A stretch of 64,000 bases of DNA from NCBI GenBank assembly GCA_029959555.1, contig JASCPI010000021.1:16103-80102 (forward strand). Reading direction: 5' to 3'. Of this stretch, positions 18,016 to 25,994 are shown piece after piece; the stretch's first letter is position 1; each line of letters opens with the position of its first letter. The notes under the pieces were generated by a model. The model had not been told where the DNA came from and ran no database searches. It saw nothing but the letters and a program-made list of their open reading frames with translations. Origin of the DNA: Lysobacteraceae bacterium PS02065. GTDB lineage: Bacteria > Pseudomonadota > Gammaproteobacteria > Xanthomonadales > Rhodanobacteraceae. The position numbers were made by a program, and so were the translations under genes.

Positions 18016-19944
18016 TCAGGCCGGATCGCGCTTGACCGCGGCGCGGTACAGCAGCATCGCGATGAAGGCGAGCAGGGCCAGGCCGAGCCAGCCGCCGAAG
18101 TGCAGCGAGTCGGGCAGCGACAGCGCGTCGCCGCGCTCGGTCACCACGATCGGGATCGCGATGAAGATGCCCATGAGCGCCTCGCCCGTGATGAGGCCGG
18201 CCGCGAACAGCATGCCCTTGCGGTGGATGCGGCCGTGTTCCTCTTCGGTCTTCGCGCCACCGAGGCGACGCTCGACGAACCACGACAGCAGGCCGCCGAG
18301 GAAGATCGGCACCATCAGTTCGATCGGCAGGTAGATGCCGATCGCGCAGGCGAGCACCGGAATGCGGAAGCTCTTGCCGCTCGACTTGAGCCACGAGTCG
18401 ACCGCGATGATGACCGCGCCGATGCACGCGCCGATCCCGATCGTCGTCCACGGCAGCTGGCCGCCGAAGATGCCCTTGGCCACCGAGGCCATGAGATTGG
18501 CCTGCGGCGCGAGCAGCGCGTTCGGATGCTCGGCCGTGCGCTCGCCGATGCCGTAGGCGGTCATGAGCAGGTTGAGCACGGGGGCCATCACCAGCGCGGA
18601 GGAGATCGCGCCGATCGCGAGCATGAGCTGCTGCTTCCACGGCGTCGCGCCGACGATGTGGCCGGCCTTGAGGTCCTGCAGGTTGTCGCCGCCGATGCAC
18701 GCGGCGCAGCACACGACGGCACCGATCATGATCGCGGCAACCGGGCCGATCGTCGCGTCACGGCCGAGCAGCACGACGAGCACGAGCGCGGCGAACAGGA
18801 TGGTCGAGATCGTGATGCCCGAGACAGGGTTGTTCGACGAGCCGACGAGGCCGGCCATGTAGGCCGACACCGACACGAACAGGAAGCCCGCGACGATCAT
18901 GATCACCGTCATCGGGATGCTCGCGCTCCACTGGCCGACGATGCTCTGGTACAGCGCGAGCAGCGGCAGCGTGAACACGACGAGGCCGATGCCGATGAGC
19001 TTCATCGGGATGTCGCGCTCGGTGTGCGCGATCGTCGTGCCGGCCCCTGCGCGCGTGGCTTCGAAGCCGCTGCGGATGCCCGAGAACAGCGACTTGCGCA
19101 GCGAGATCAGCGTCCAGATGCCGCCGATCAGCATCGCGCCGACGCCGAGGTAGCGGATCTGCGCCGACCAGATCATGCCGGCCGCACTGGCCGCGCTCGC
19201 ATCGGCGATGCGAGCGGCGAGCGCGGGATCGCTGTCGAGGAAGAACGTGCTGTAGATCGGGATCGCGATGTTCCAGCCGATGATGCTGCCGAGCAGCACG
19301 ACGATGCCGATGTTGAGGCCGACGATGTAGCCGACGCCGAGCAGCGCCGGCGAGAGGTTGGTGCCGACGTAGGCGATGCCCTTGCCGACCCACGCGGCGG
19401 AGGCCGCGGCATCGGGGAACAGGCGCAGGCCGCTCTCGGCACCGAGCTTGGCGAAGCCGCCGAGCGTCGCGGCGATGCCGAGCGTCTTGAGGCCCTGGCC
19501 CGGGTTCTCGCCGGTCTTGAGCACTTCGGCCGCGGCCTTGCCTTCGGGGAACGCGAGGCCCTGGTCGACGATCAGCGAGCGGCGCAGCGGCACCGAAAAG
19601 ATCACGCCGAGCAGGCCGCCGAGGCCCGCGATCGTGAACACCCACCAGTACTCGAACGTCTGCCAGTAACCGAGGATCACGAGCGCCGGGATCGTGAAGA
19701 TCACGCCCGAGGCGATCGAAGAGCCCGCCGAGGCGCCCGTCTGCACGATGTTGTTCTCGAGGATCGTGCCGCCGCCGAGCAGGCGCAGCACGCCCATCGA
19801 GACGACCGCGGCGGGAATCGCCGAGGCGATCGTCATGCCCGCGAACAGGCCGAGGTAGGTGTTGGCCGCTGCGAGGATGACGACCAGCACGATCGACAGG
19901 ACGACCGCGCGGACGGTCAATTGCGGGACTTCGGTGGTGCTCAT
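18016..19944 (-). CDS. OPT family oligopeptide transporter
   Basis: 642 residues with about 14-16 hydrophobic segments. The N-terminal part TVRAVVLSIVLVVILAAANT, YLGLFAGMTIASAIPAAVVS and the conserved ENNIVQTGASAGSS region are typical of bacterial OPT transporters, which take up oligopeptides (or metal-peptide complexes) using the proton gradient. The start ATG is preceded by GGAGTCCTG. It is divergent from the POT transporter across 269 bp, so the two may share control. Confidence 0.88.
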   Translation of the reverse strand: MSTTEVPQLTVRAVVLSIVLVVILAAANTYLGLFAGMTIASAIPAAVVSMGVLRLLGGGTILENNIVQTGASAGSSIASGVIFTIPALVILGYWQTFEYWWVFTIAGLGGLLGVIFSVPLRRSLIVDQGLAFPEGKAAAEVLKTGENPGQGLKTLGIAATLGGFAKLGAESGLRLFPDAAASAAWVGKGIAYVGTNLSPALLGVGYIVGLNIGIVVLLGSIIGWNIAIPIYSTFFLDSDPALAARIADASAASAAGMIWSAQIRYLGVGAMLIGGIWTLISLRKSLFSGIRSGFEATRAGAGTTIAHTERDIPMKLIGIGLVVFTLPLLALYQSIVGQWSASIPMTVIMIVAGFLFVSVSAYMAGLVGSSNNPVSGITISTILFAALVLVVLLGRDATIGPVAAIMIGAVVCCAACIGGDNLQDLKAGHIVGATPWKQQLMLAIGAISSALVMAPVLNLLMTAYGIGERTAEHPNALLAPQANLMASVAKGIFGGQLPWTTIGIGACIGAVIIAVDSWLKSSGKSFRIPVLACAIGIYLPIELMVPIFLGGLLSWFVERRLGGAKTEEEHGRIHRKGMLFAAGLITGEALMGIFIAIPIVVTERGDALSLPDSLHFGGWLGLALLAFIAMLLYRAAVKRDPA

Positions 19945-20068
19945 CAGGACTCCCCGTGGCGGTGCCGTTCCGTCGGCGGATGGATGGTGGCGGTGCTGCA
20001 CGTCTGCGGATGGAAGCGCGGCAGGCGATCCGGAGCGTGGGCAAGGCCCGTGCCGCTGGAAAGCCTCC

Positions 20069-20099
20069 GTCATCCCGGCGCAGGCCGGGATCCAGCGCC
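20069..20099. repeat. Small palindromic repeat
   Basis: ATCCCGGCGCAGGCCGGGAT inside a GTC...CCAGCGCC frame, in the OPT/POT intergenic region. The same type is seen at 46556-46580 and, in opposite orientation, inside the 236-bp tandem repeat. Confidence 0.7.
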
Positions 20100-20213
20100 T
20101 TTACATCGTCGCGTCGGATGCGCGGGCACGACAGGAAAGGTCCCGAAGGTTCCCGCCACGCGCCGCGCCGTGCATAGTAGCGCGCATCCCCTTCGCGACC
20201 GAATCCCCAGAAG

Positions 20214-21839
20214 ATGACCGCACCCGCCACGGCCACCTCGCCCGACGCGCGCATGCCGCGCCAGATTCCCTACATCATCGGCAACGAGGCCTGCGAGCGC
20301 TTCAGCTTCTACGGCATGCGCAACATCCTCGTGCCGTTCCTGATCAGTTCGGTGCTGCTGCAGTACCTGCCCGATGCGGATCGCGCCGGTGTCGCCAAGG
20401 ACATCTTCCACACGTTCGTGATCGGCGTGTACTTCTTCCCGCTGCTCGGCGGCTGGCTCAGCGACCGCTTCTTCGGCAAGTACAACACCGTGCTGTGGTT
20501 CTCGCTGATCTACTGCGCGGGCCACGCCTGCCTCGCGCTGTTCGAGAACCACGCCTACGGCTTCTACACGGGCCTGTTCCTGATCGCGCTCGGTTCGGGC
20601 GGCATCAAGCCACTGGTGGTGTCGTTCTGCGGCGACCAGTTCGACCAGCGCAACAAGGACAAGGCGAAGCTCGTCTTCGACGCGTTCTACTGGATCATCA
20701 ACTTCGGCTCGTTCTTCGCGTCGCTGTTCGCACCGCTGCTGCTGCGCCACTACGGTCCGGCCGTCGCGTTCGGCATCCCGGGCGTGCTCATGTTCATCGC
20801 CACGCTGATCTTCTGGATGGGCCGCCGCCAGTACATCAACGTGCCGCCGTCGGGCGCCGATCCGCACTCGTTCCTCAACGTCATCCGCACCGCGCTGCGC
20901 ACGCGCCGAGAAGGCGAGGGCAGTACGGGCGCGATGATCGCCTGGGCCGGCGTGGCGGCATCGGTCGCGATGCTCGCGGCGTGGGCGCTCAAGGCGATCG
21001 GCGCACCGCTGCCGTGGCCGGACGCGTTCGGCTTCGTCATCACGGCCTGCCTGTCGCTCGGCGTGCTGATCGCGTTCGGCGGCTGGGGTGCTTCGCTGCA
21101 GCTCGATCGTGCGCGTGGTGCGCATCCGGATGCCGCCGTCGACGGCGTGCGCGCGGTGCTGCGCATCCTCATCGTGTTCGCGCTGGTCACGCCGTTCTGG
21201 TCGCTGTTCGACCAGAAGGCCTCGACGTGGATCCTGCAGGGCAACACGATGGTGATCCCGCATGACACCTGGTGGTGGCCGAGCTGGCTCATCAAGGACG
21301 CCGCGCAGATGCAGGCGCTCAACCCGCTGCTCGTGATGCTGCTGATCCCGTTCAACAACATCGTGCTCTATCCGGGCCTGCGCCGCCTCGGCTTCACGGT
21401 GACCCCGCTGCGCCGCATGGGCTGGGGCATCGCGTTCTCGGGCGTGTCGTGGATCGTCGCCGGCGTGCTGCAGCTGTGGATCGACAGCGGCGCCGAAGTC
21501 TCGCTCGCCTGGCAGAGCCTGCCCTACCTGCTGCTCACGTTCGGCGAGGTGCTCGTCTCCGCGACCGCACTCGAATTCGCCTACAGCCAGGCCCCGCACG
21601 CGATGAAGGGCGTGATCATGGCGTTCTGGTACCTCACGAGCACGTTCGGCAGCCTCTGGGTGCTGCTCACCAACGCCGGCGTCCGCAACGACGGCTTCCG
21701 CGCGATGATCACCAACACGGGCTTGAGCGAGCCCGCGTTCCTGATGTTCTTCTTCGCCGGCTTCGCGTTCCTCGCCGCACTCGCGTTCGCGGCCTACGCG
21801 CGCAACTACCCGATGCAGGACAACTATCGCGTGGCGTGA
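20214..21839 (+). CDS. POT/PTR family proton-dependent peptide transporter
   Basis: 541 residues with about 12-14 membrane helices. The start region ACERFSFYGMRNILVPFL carries the ExxERFxxYG-type signature of POT proteins. GGWLSDRFFGKYNTVLW and GSGGIKPLVVSFCGDQF are the PTR2 signatures. It imports di- and tripeptides with protons at the inner membrane. Together with the divergent OPT gene and the M3 dipeptidase it points to growth on peptides. Confidence 0.92.
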   Translation: MTAPATATSPDARMPRQIPYIIGNEACERFSFYGMRNILVPFLISSVLLQYLPDADRAGVAKDIFHTFVIGVYFFPLLGGWLSDRFFGKYNTVLWFSLIYCAGHACLALFENHAYGFYTGLFLIALGSGGIKPLVVSFCGDQFDQRNKDKAKLVFDAFYWIINFGSFFASLFAPLLLRHYGPAVAFGIPGVLMFIATLIFWMGRRQYINVPPSGADPHSFLNVIRTALRTRREGEGSTGAMIAWAGVAASVAMLAAWALKAIGAPLPWPDAFGFVITACLSLGVLIAFGGWGASLQLDRARGAHPDAAVDGVRAVLRILIVFALVTPFWSLFDQKASTWILQGNTMVIPHDTWWWPSWLIKDAAQMQALNPLLVMLLIPFNNIVLYPGLRRLGFTVTPLRRMGWGIAFSGVSWIVAGVLQLWIDSGAEVSLAWQSLPYLLLTFGEVLVSATALEFAYSQAPHAMKGVIMAFWYLTSTFGSLWVLLTNAGVRNDGFRAMITNTGLSEPAFLMFFFAGFAFLAALAFAAYARNYPMQDNYRVA

Positions 21840-21850
21840 GGGGCGTCCTC

Positions 21851-21876
21851 ACCCGGCCCGATGACGCGGGCCGGGT
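21851..21876. terminator. Hairpin after POT gene
   Basis: A perfect 10-bp stem ACCCGGCCCG-atgacg-CGGGCCGGGT lies 11 bp after the POT stop. It is followed by only one further T, so it may work with Rho or as an mRNA end stabiliser. Confidence 0.6.
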
Positions 21877-22198
21877 TGCCCGAACGGCATCGGGCTGAAC
21901 GGCATACGCGCTGTCTCGTCGGTCGGCGCGCGTCCTTCTGCTTCCTTCCGGAGTCCACTGCCGACGAATGTGGCGACATCACGCTGCCATCGTCGTCGAC
22001 CGCCGCTGACGTGATATCACCCATAGCCGGGCCGATATCACTTATCACGCCGTTTCCGCCAGATATCCCGAATGCGTTCATCGAAGCGTCCGGACGCAAA
22101 GTCTTGATTTCTATGAACTTGATCGTTGACGGCGCCATCGTGCTGCTGAACGATGCGTGCTATTCCCCGGATGCGGGGTCTGCTTGTAGATGGGCCTC
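21877..22198. other. Gap before the cassette array
   Basis: No convincing gene. Base composition drops from the GC-rich coding style, and there are two GATATCAC motifs near 22011 and 22032. Short open frames exist on both strands but lack start signals and domain features. No integrase gene or attI site is recognisable here. Confidence 0.5.
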
Positions 22199-22514
22199 AT
22201 GGAACTGACGTCGAGCGGGATTCTCCATCCGACAGGTCTTGCGATAGCCGCGTTCCTCGTCGGCCTCGTCGCCGAGAGCGCCACGTCTTACTTGTACCTT
22301 CGCAAACTTGCGAAGAGCTATCTGCATCAGTGGCGGCACGCTGGTGAGCGAACTGCAGCGCAAGGAGTACACGGCGAGCGGCGACGCGGCGGGAATCGCG
22401 CACTGCGACCGGCATAGGCTCTGGGTCGTGTCTACCTACTGGCTCGCCGTCGTCGGCGTGGCGTCCTTCTTCGCGTCCATCTTCATCTTCGGGTGGCCGC
22501 CGGCTTGGCGCTAG
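22199..22514 (+). pseudogene. Frameshifted small membrane-protein gene (cassette 1)
   Basis: One frame gives MELTSSGILHPTGLAIAAFL and a first membrane segment up to YLYLRKLAKSYLHQ. From about 22330-22350 the sensible frame changes to one ending LWVVSTYWLAVVGVASFFASIFIFGWPPAWR, a second membrane helix. A single indel would join them into a protein of about 104 residues. The gene ends 5 bp before attC1, the usual cassette geometry. Its leading core site is not recognisable. No family recognised. Confidence 0.6.
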
Positions 22515-22519
22515 CTGAG

Positions 22520-22631
22520 GCCTAACGAGTCGTTGCAGCCGACGTTGCATCTGTCTGTGGCCCAGGCGGCAGGTAGAGCTTGCCACCCGGTCCCCAGCCC
22601 GCTACAACGCGGCTGAACTCTGGTGTTATGT
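22520..22631 (+). repeat. attC1
   Basis: R'' GCCTAAC at 22520-22526 and R' GTTATGT at 22625-22631, 112 bp. The inner sequence (GCCGACGTTGCA..., CTACAACGCGGCTGAACTCT) is shared with attC7 and attC9. Confidence 0.85.
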
Positions 22632-22843
22632 TGCACAGAGAATTCCCAGCCAGCGTCACACAAGAGACGATCTGCGCCTACTTCTGGGCGGGAGTCACTG
22701 TTGGCGTGCTGCCGTTCCAAAGCAGCAAAGACTGGGCGTTCTCTGTGATTGAGCAGCTAGACGCGCCGCCAATGACAGCTTCCGGGACACCCACTTTTCC
22801 GCTCGAACTCATGCAGCCAAGTGCGAGCCGAGCAGGCACATAA
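22628..22843 (+). CDS. Cassette 2 hypothetical protein
   Basis: 71 residues, MLHREFPASVTQETICAYFW onward, with DWAFSVIEQLDAPP in the middle. The ATG lies inside the R' core site GTTATGT of attC1, so the recombination point supplies the start codon. The stop TAA lies inside R'' (ACATAAC) of attC2. No Shine-Dalgarno is visible. Function is not recognised; the C-terminal third is low complexity and might be an altered end of a longer parent protein. Confidence 0.6.
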   Translation: MLHREFPASVTQETICAYFWAGVTVGVLPFQSSKDWAFSVIEQLDAPPMTASGTPTFPLELMQPSASRAGT

Positions 22844-22897
22844 CTCGTTGCCCAAACGGCAGTGCCTTCGGCACGCCGCTTATCTTCAATATGAGGC
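22838..22897 (+). repeat. attC2
   Basis: R'' ACATAAC at 22838-22844 is the exact complement of the core GTTATGT that leads this cassette. R' is degenerate, ATGAGGC at 22891-22897. A hairpin GTGCCTTCGGCAC lies in the middle; 60 bp. Confidence 0.75.
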
Positions 22898-22906
22898 TGC
22901 TCGCTC

Positions 22907-23182
22907 GTGAAATTCGACGCTCCCATCTGGACGCTCAAGCAGGCATGCCCGTGCTGTGGTCAGGGTGGCCCCACGATTGTGGCCTGTCGACAGTGCGGTG
23001 CCCTCGCGGCGGAGTGCCAGGAGACGAGCACCTTCTTCCGAGGCATTTCCGGAGACGTTAGGTTCCAGCGCGCCGATTCATATATTTGTGACGAGTGTGG
23101 TGCAGTCGGAATGGATTGCTTTGCCGCGGCCACGTCGTCACAACTTCTAGAGCGCGGCCTTAGCAAGGAGCACTACGAATGA
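22907..23182 (+). CDS. Cassette 3 zinc-ribbon protein
   Basis: 91 residues starting at GTG. Four CxxC-type pairs: CPCC near residue 15, CRQC near 28, a later ICDEC, plus single cysteines, so it should bind one or two zinc ions. The sequence between (FRGISGDVRFQRADSYIC) fits small zinc-ribbon domains of unknown role. It lies between attC2 and attC3 and ends 9 bp before attC3. Confidence 0.7.
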   Translation: MKFDAPIWTLKQACPCCGQGGPTIVACRQCGALAAECQETSTFFRGISGDVRFQRADSYICDECGAVGMDCFAAATSSQLLERGLSKEHYE

Positions 23183-23191
23183 GGGCGTGCA

Positions 23192-23279
23192 GCCTAACGC
23201 CTCGCTGGAGCGGACGCGTGGAAGATGAAGTGCCAAGCTCAAACGTGGGCGTGCGCGCCGCTCAGCTCAATCGTTAGGC
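23192..23279 (+). repeat. attC3
   Basis: Perfectly complementary outer cores GCCTAAC (23192-23198) and GTTAGGC (23273-23279), 88 bp. L-box-like GGAGCGGACGCG on the left and CGCCGCTCAGCTCAATC on the right form the imperfect stem. Confidence 0.92.
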
Positions 23280-23281
23280 CC

Positions 23282-23659
23282 ATGAAGTACAAGCACATCG
23301 ATTCAGCGCTCCACAACTTCGGTCATTCGTTCGTCAGTCTGATGAACTACGTGGATGACACGTACATCTGCGATCTTCTCGACGCAGCCGCCCGTGACTC
23401 GGGTTGCAGTGAGGTTCGAATCAACTTCTCGGGTGAGGTCGCTGACCTTCCGCCGCGCAGTGCACCGCAACTGGCGAAGTCGTTCGAGTACTGGAAAGCG
23501 TGGCTGCCGAAGCTTCTAGAAGGGCAAAATGTCAGCCCTTCGAGCCTCAGTGCAATAGTGCTGCGCTACAAACTCACTCGCATGGGCAGAGAGATTCTTG
23601 TGGAGGCAATGGATGATCGAGGCAAGAGCCACAACGTCTTGGTGCAACACACGCTGTAG
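23282..23659 (+). CDS. Cassette 4 hypothetical protein
   Basis: 125 residues, MKYKHIDSALHNFGHSFVSL onward. The ATG is 2 bp after the GTTAGGC core of attC3, a normal cassette start. Features: VDDTYICDLLDAAARDSGC, then EVRINFSGEVADLPP, then a C-terminal strand-rich part. No known catalytic motif. Composition is less GC-rich than the flanking chromosome, consistent with acquisition. A same-named family cannot be given from sequence alone. Confidence 0.75.
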   Translation: MKYKHIDSALHNFGHSFVSLMNYVDDTYICDLLDAAARDSGCSEVRINFSGEVADLPPRSAPQLAKSFEYWKAWLPKLLEGQNVSPSSLSAIVLRYKLTRMGREILVEAMDDRGKSHNVLVQHTL

Positions 23660-23689
23660 CTTCCGGAGCGTCAGCCCCGTCTCGCATGG

Positions 23690-23746
23690 GCCTAACCCAT
23701 CCTTCAAGCGGACGCCTGACGGCGCCGCTTAAGTCAAACGTTGGAC
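23690..23746 (+). repeat. attC4
   Basis: R'' GCCTAAC at 23690-23696 is the complement of the core leading cassette 4. R' is GTTGGAC at 23740-23746. Inner boxes TCAAGCGGACGC and CCGCTTAAGTCAAAC are classic; 57 bp, near the lower size limit of attC sites. Confidence 0.95.
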
Positions 23747-23749
23747 CCC

Positions 23750-24173
23750 ATGAAAAGCGAACACGACTTCTGCCTCAAGAGCGGCCATACGTGCTCGTTC
23801 GTGCAGGTTCGCTCCTTGCTTCTAAGGCGCTATTTCGTCCTGGCTTATCCGCACGGAGAGCCCTCTTCCGAGGAGGCCGGTGAGCTCTTCGAGCGAGCCA
23901 TCCGCTTTGGGCGCGAGCGCTCTATGGAGTTAGTAAAAAAAGCCAGATGCATTCACGCTTCTATTCAGTGGGCACGCAGCGCGCAGAGCCTTGGGCTGGC
24001 ATCTGCACGTCGTCGTCTTAACGGGGCGTCATGAAAAAGCATGGTTGTATTTCGTGCTCAGCTGCAAAAATATCTTGCAAGCCATTGGGATCCGCAACAG
24101 AGGGGTCCAACCAGAGGTTCCACACGGCGTCCCGGCCTCCGCGGCTTCGCCGCTGTGTCCGGGCCGCACGTGA
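23750..24173 (+). pseudogene. Cassette 5 gene, frameshifted at an A7 tract
   Basis: ATG lies 3 bp after the attC4 core. The first frame reads MKSEHDFCLKSGHTCSFVQV through GRERSMELVKK, reaches seven A residues (about 23935-23941), and then degenerates, stopping at 24034. Removing one A restores a protein-like continuation, KKPDAFTLLFSGHAARRALG and WHLHVVVLTGRHEKAWLYFV, running into attC5 and ending at 24173. The intact product would be about 140 residues with its tail encoded by the attC site. Either a slip mutation broke it or slippage at A7 makes some full-length protein. Family not recognised. Confidence 0.7.
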
Positions 24174-24188
24174 GCCCGGGCGGTATAC
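24105..24188 (+). repeat. attC5
   Basis: R'' GTCCAAC at 24105-24111 exactly complements the core GTTGGAC that leads this cassette. R' is GGTATAC at 24182-24188, one mismatch from GTTATAC. A GC-rich hairpin CCGCGGCTTCGCCGC forms the tip; 84 bp. Confidence 0.85.
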
Positions 24189-24200
24189 CCTTTAAGAAAT

Positions 24201-24620
24201 ATGCGCCGAAAAGTGATCCAGCATTTCGCAAACATGCTCCCGCAGAGATTTCTGGATCTCCCGGAGGGGCCTGACCTTGCCGTTCTGGCAAAAGAGACGA
24301 GCGGTCTGGCGGAGTTCGACTTCTTGCAGGGAACTGCATCGATTAATGGCATTCTCCGGCCGGAGATGCGCACCGGCACCAGCTACCGAGCTTGGCTTGA
24401 GCGCGAGACGGCTGCTCACGGAATTTCCATGGAGACGCTTTTACACGCCAGGATGAACGTCACATTTCAAGTGACCGATATCAAGGCAAAAGAATCGTTT
24501 GGTCACCTCTTCAAGAGCGCAACTTTCAACTTCGATTGCACAAGTGACCTACGCACTGATGAGAGGTCATACGTTTGCCGCTCATCTGCGTCTAAGGCAT
24601 GGGGCTATGGTTGTGAGTGA
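24201..24620 (+). CDS. Cassette 6 hypothetical protein
   Basis: 139 residues from ATG 13 bp after the attC5 core. It starts MRRKVIQHFANMLPQRFLDL and includes EGPDLAVLAKETSGLAEFDF and YRAWLERETAAHGI. The last 20 residues (RTDERSYVCRSSASKAWGYG) look less regular and could result from an indel. No signal peptide or membrane segment. No family recognised. Confidence 0.65.
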   Translation: MRRKVIQHFANMLPQRFLDLPEGPDLAVLAKETSGLAEFDFLQGTASINGILRPEMRTGTSYRAWLERETAAHGISMETLLHARMNVTFQVTDIKAKESFGHLFKSATFNFDCTSDLRTDERSYVCRSSASKAWGYGCE

Positions 24621-24647
24621 CGCCAGCTTGCTGGTACTTGGTAACGG

Positions 24648-24707
24648 GTATAACAATTCATTAATGTCGACGCCGTTTCGCGGCGCGGATCAAATCCGGC
24701 GTTTGGC
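24648..24707 (+). repeat. attC6
   Basis: R'' GTATAAC at 24648-24654 complements the cassette's leading GGTATAC with one mismatch. R' is GTTTGGC at 24701-24707. The AATTCATTAATGTCGACGCC and GGCGCGGATCAAATCC halves are close to the common Vibrio/Xanthomonas attC style; 60 bp. Confidence 0.88.
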
Positions 24708-24733
24708 CGCACGACGCTAGTTGAGAGCAGCCC

Positions 24734-25006
24734 GTGGAGTACGTCGTGCTCGTCCTGGTGGCTTGGGGGTCGCTCTTGTTGCCAATGCCCGGTTGGTTCA
24801 AGGGCGTCATGACGGTCGCGGTAATCGCGATCGGCGCTGTCCTGCTTCTCTTCGGCCTCGGTGGGTCCTACTGGGACAGCCACATGAGGCCCGGCAGTTC
24901 TTCTGCGGGTTCCACCATCCTGACCGGCGTGCTGCTCCTGCTGTCTCGCGCCGCTCACGTCATGCGACTCATCCTCCACGTGCTTGGGGCGCCGCCTGAT
25001 CCTTAG
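24734..25006 (+). CDS. Cassette 7 small membrane protein
   Basis: 90 residues from GTG. Three hydrophobic stretches are visible (VVLVLVAWGSLLLPM, GVMTVAVIAIGAVLLLFGLG, ILTGVLLLLSRAAHVM), so it is probably an inner-membrane protein. Its 3' end, from about 24944, is nearly repeated at 25921, marking a duplicated and then collapsed cassette. No family recognised. Confidence 0.6.
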   Translation: MEYVVLVLVAWGSLLLPMPGWFKGVMTVAVIAIGAVLLLFGLGGSYWDSHMRPGSSSAGSTILTGVLLLLSRAAHVMRLILHVLGAPPDP

Positions 25007-25018
25007 GCATGGCGGGCG

Positions 25019-25130
25019 GCCTCACGAGTCGTCGCAGCCGACGTTGCATCGGTCTGTGGATCAGGCGGCAGGTAAAGCTTGCCACCAGTCCCGATCGCCG
25101 CTACAACGCGGCTGAACTCTGGTGTCAGGC
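25019..25130 (+). repeat. attC7
   Basis: R'' GCCTCAC at 25019-25025 and R' GTCAGGC at 25124-25130, 112 bp. It aligns along its whole length with attC1 and attC9. The outer cores deviate from consensus, so it may be inactive. Confidence 0.75.
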
Positions 25131-25143
25131 GTCAGCTCAGTTC

Positions 25144-25806
25144 ATGCGCCCACGAATCGCATTCGCAACGATCTTCGCCCTCGGCGCGGGGACGCACCTC
25201 TTGGTTCTCATCAGTCCGCCCCGGAGTGTTGGCTACCTGGCGGTCTATCTTTGTTGGCTCTTGCCCAGCATCGCGTTCGCACTTTTCATTTCGGCGAAGT
25301 CATCTCCGCCTCGATCGCTGTCGGCACCGGAACGCCGGATGCGTCGAGACTCCCCGACGCTATGGATGGAGGGCCTGGGTCTGTTCGTCGGGATTGCCGC
25401 GGTGGGACTCGTCATCCACCTGTTTGGACCCTACAAGGGGTCGTACGCGTGGCCCCACTCCGGGCCTCTCAGCAAGTCGGAATGGACCCAGTTCCGAGCC
25501 ATGAGCCTCATGCTGGTCCTGTGCGCGGCAGGGTGCTGGGGGCTGCTTCGCGGCGAGCCCGGCGATACTGCCGCGCCCATACCCGATGGCTCCAGGCTGG
25601 TACGTGCTGGCGGATGGCTGCGACGGTTGGCAGGTGTGGGGCTCGGTTGTTGGGGAGCGTGGCTGTTTGTTCTTGGCATCCGGCAATGGGGGCAGTCAGC
25701 CGATGGCTTGGACCGCTTGCTGAATCTCATGTTCGTGTTCGGCGGTCCGGTGTGGCTCCTCATAGGCCTGGCACTCGTACTGCGTCGCGGTCGTGGTGAC
25801 ATCTGA
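25144..25806 (+). CDS. Cassette 8 multi-pass membrane protein
   Basis: 220 residues from ATG 13 bp after the attC7 core; an upstream in-frame extension would translate the attC and was rejected. Seven or so hydrophobic segments: IAFATIFALGAGTHLLVLI, YLAVYLCWLLPSIAFALFI, LGLFVGIAAVGLVIHLF, SLMLVLCAAGCWGLL, GVGLGCWGAWLFVLGI and a last FGGPVWLLIGLALVLR. The stop codon lies inside R'' of attC8. A large gene for a cassette. Function unknown. Confidence 0.7.
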   Translation: MRPRIAFATIFALGAGTHLLVLISPPRSVGYLAVYLCWLLPSIAFALFISAKSSPPRSLSAPERRMRRDSPTLWMEGLGLFVGIAAVGLVIHLFGPYKGSYAWPHSGPLSKSEWTQFRAMSLMLVLCAAGCWGLLRGEPGDTAAPIPDGSRLVRAGGWLRRLAGVGLGCWGAWLFVLGIRQWGQSADGLDRLLNLMFVFGGPVWLLIGLALVLRRGRGDI

Positions 25807-25868
25807 CACCTCGCTCTCGCCGACTCGCGTCGACAAGCCGCCGCTCGCGGCTCAGCTTCAACGTCGGG
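25801..25868 (+). repeat. attC8
   Basis: R'' ATCTGAC at 25801-25807 shares five of seven bases with the expected complement of the leading core. R' is GTCGGGC at 25862-25868. Arms CGACTCGCGTCGACAAGCCG and CGGCTCAGCTTCAAC; 68 bp. Degenerate but placed correctly at the gene end. Confidence 0.65.
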
Positions 25869-25920
25869 CCTCGCACGTAGCACCATCGCACTCATGGATC
25901 ACAAAGAGCTGCAGCTCGCG

Positions 25921-25994
25921 TCTCGTGCCGCTCACGTCATGCGGCTCGTCCTCCACTGCTTGGGGCGCCACCTGATCCTTAGGTGTTGCGGGCG
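25921..25994 (+). pseudogene. Cassette 9, remnant of a cassette 7 duplicate
   Basis: TCTCGTGCCGCTCACGTCAT and the following bases match the last 75 bp of cassette 7 (24944-25018) with a few changes, and the match continues through the attC. The front of the gene is missing. A short open frame MDHKELQLASRAAHVMRLVL exists but includes attC sequence and is unlikely to be functional. Confidence 0.65.

Noticed and set aside
21861..22208. Small plus-strand gene, or antisense gene 21824-22138, ahead of the array
   Set aside because: The plus frame begins inside the terminator-like hairpin and neither frame has a ribosome-binding site or recognisable domain.
21840..22520. Integron integrase or attI site
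   Set aside because: No tyrosine-recombinase motif in any frame and no recognisable attI; hence the array is called integrase-less.
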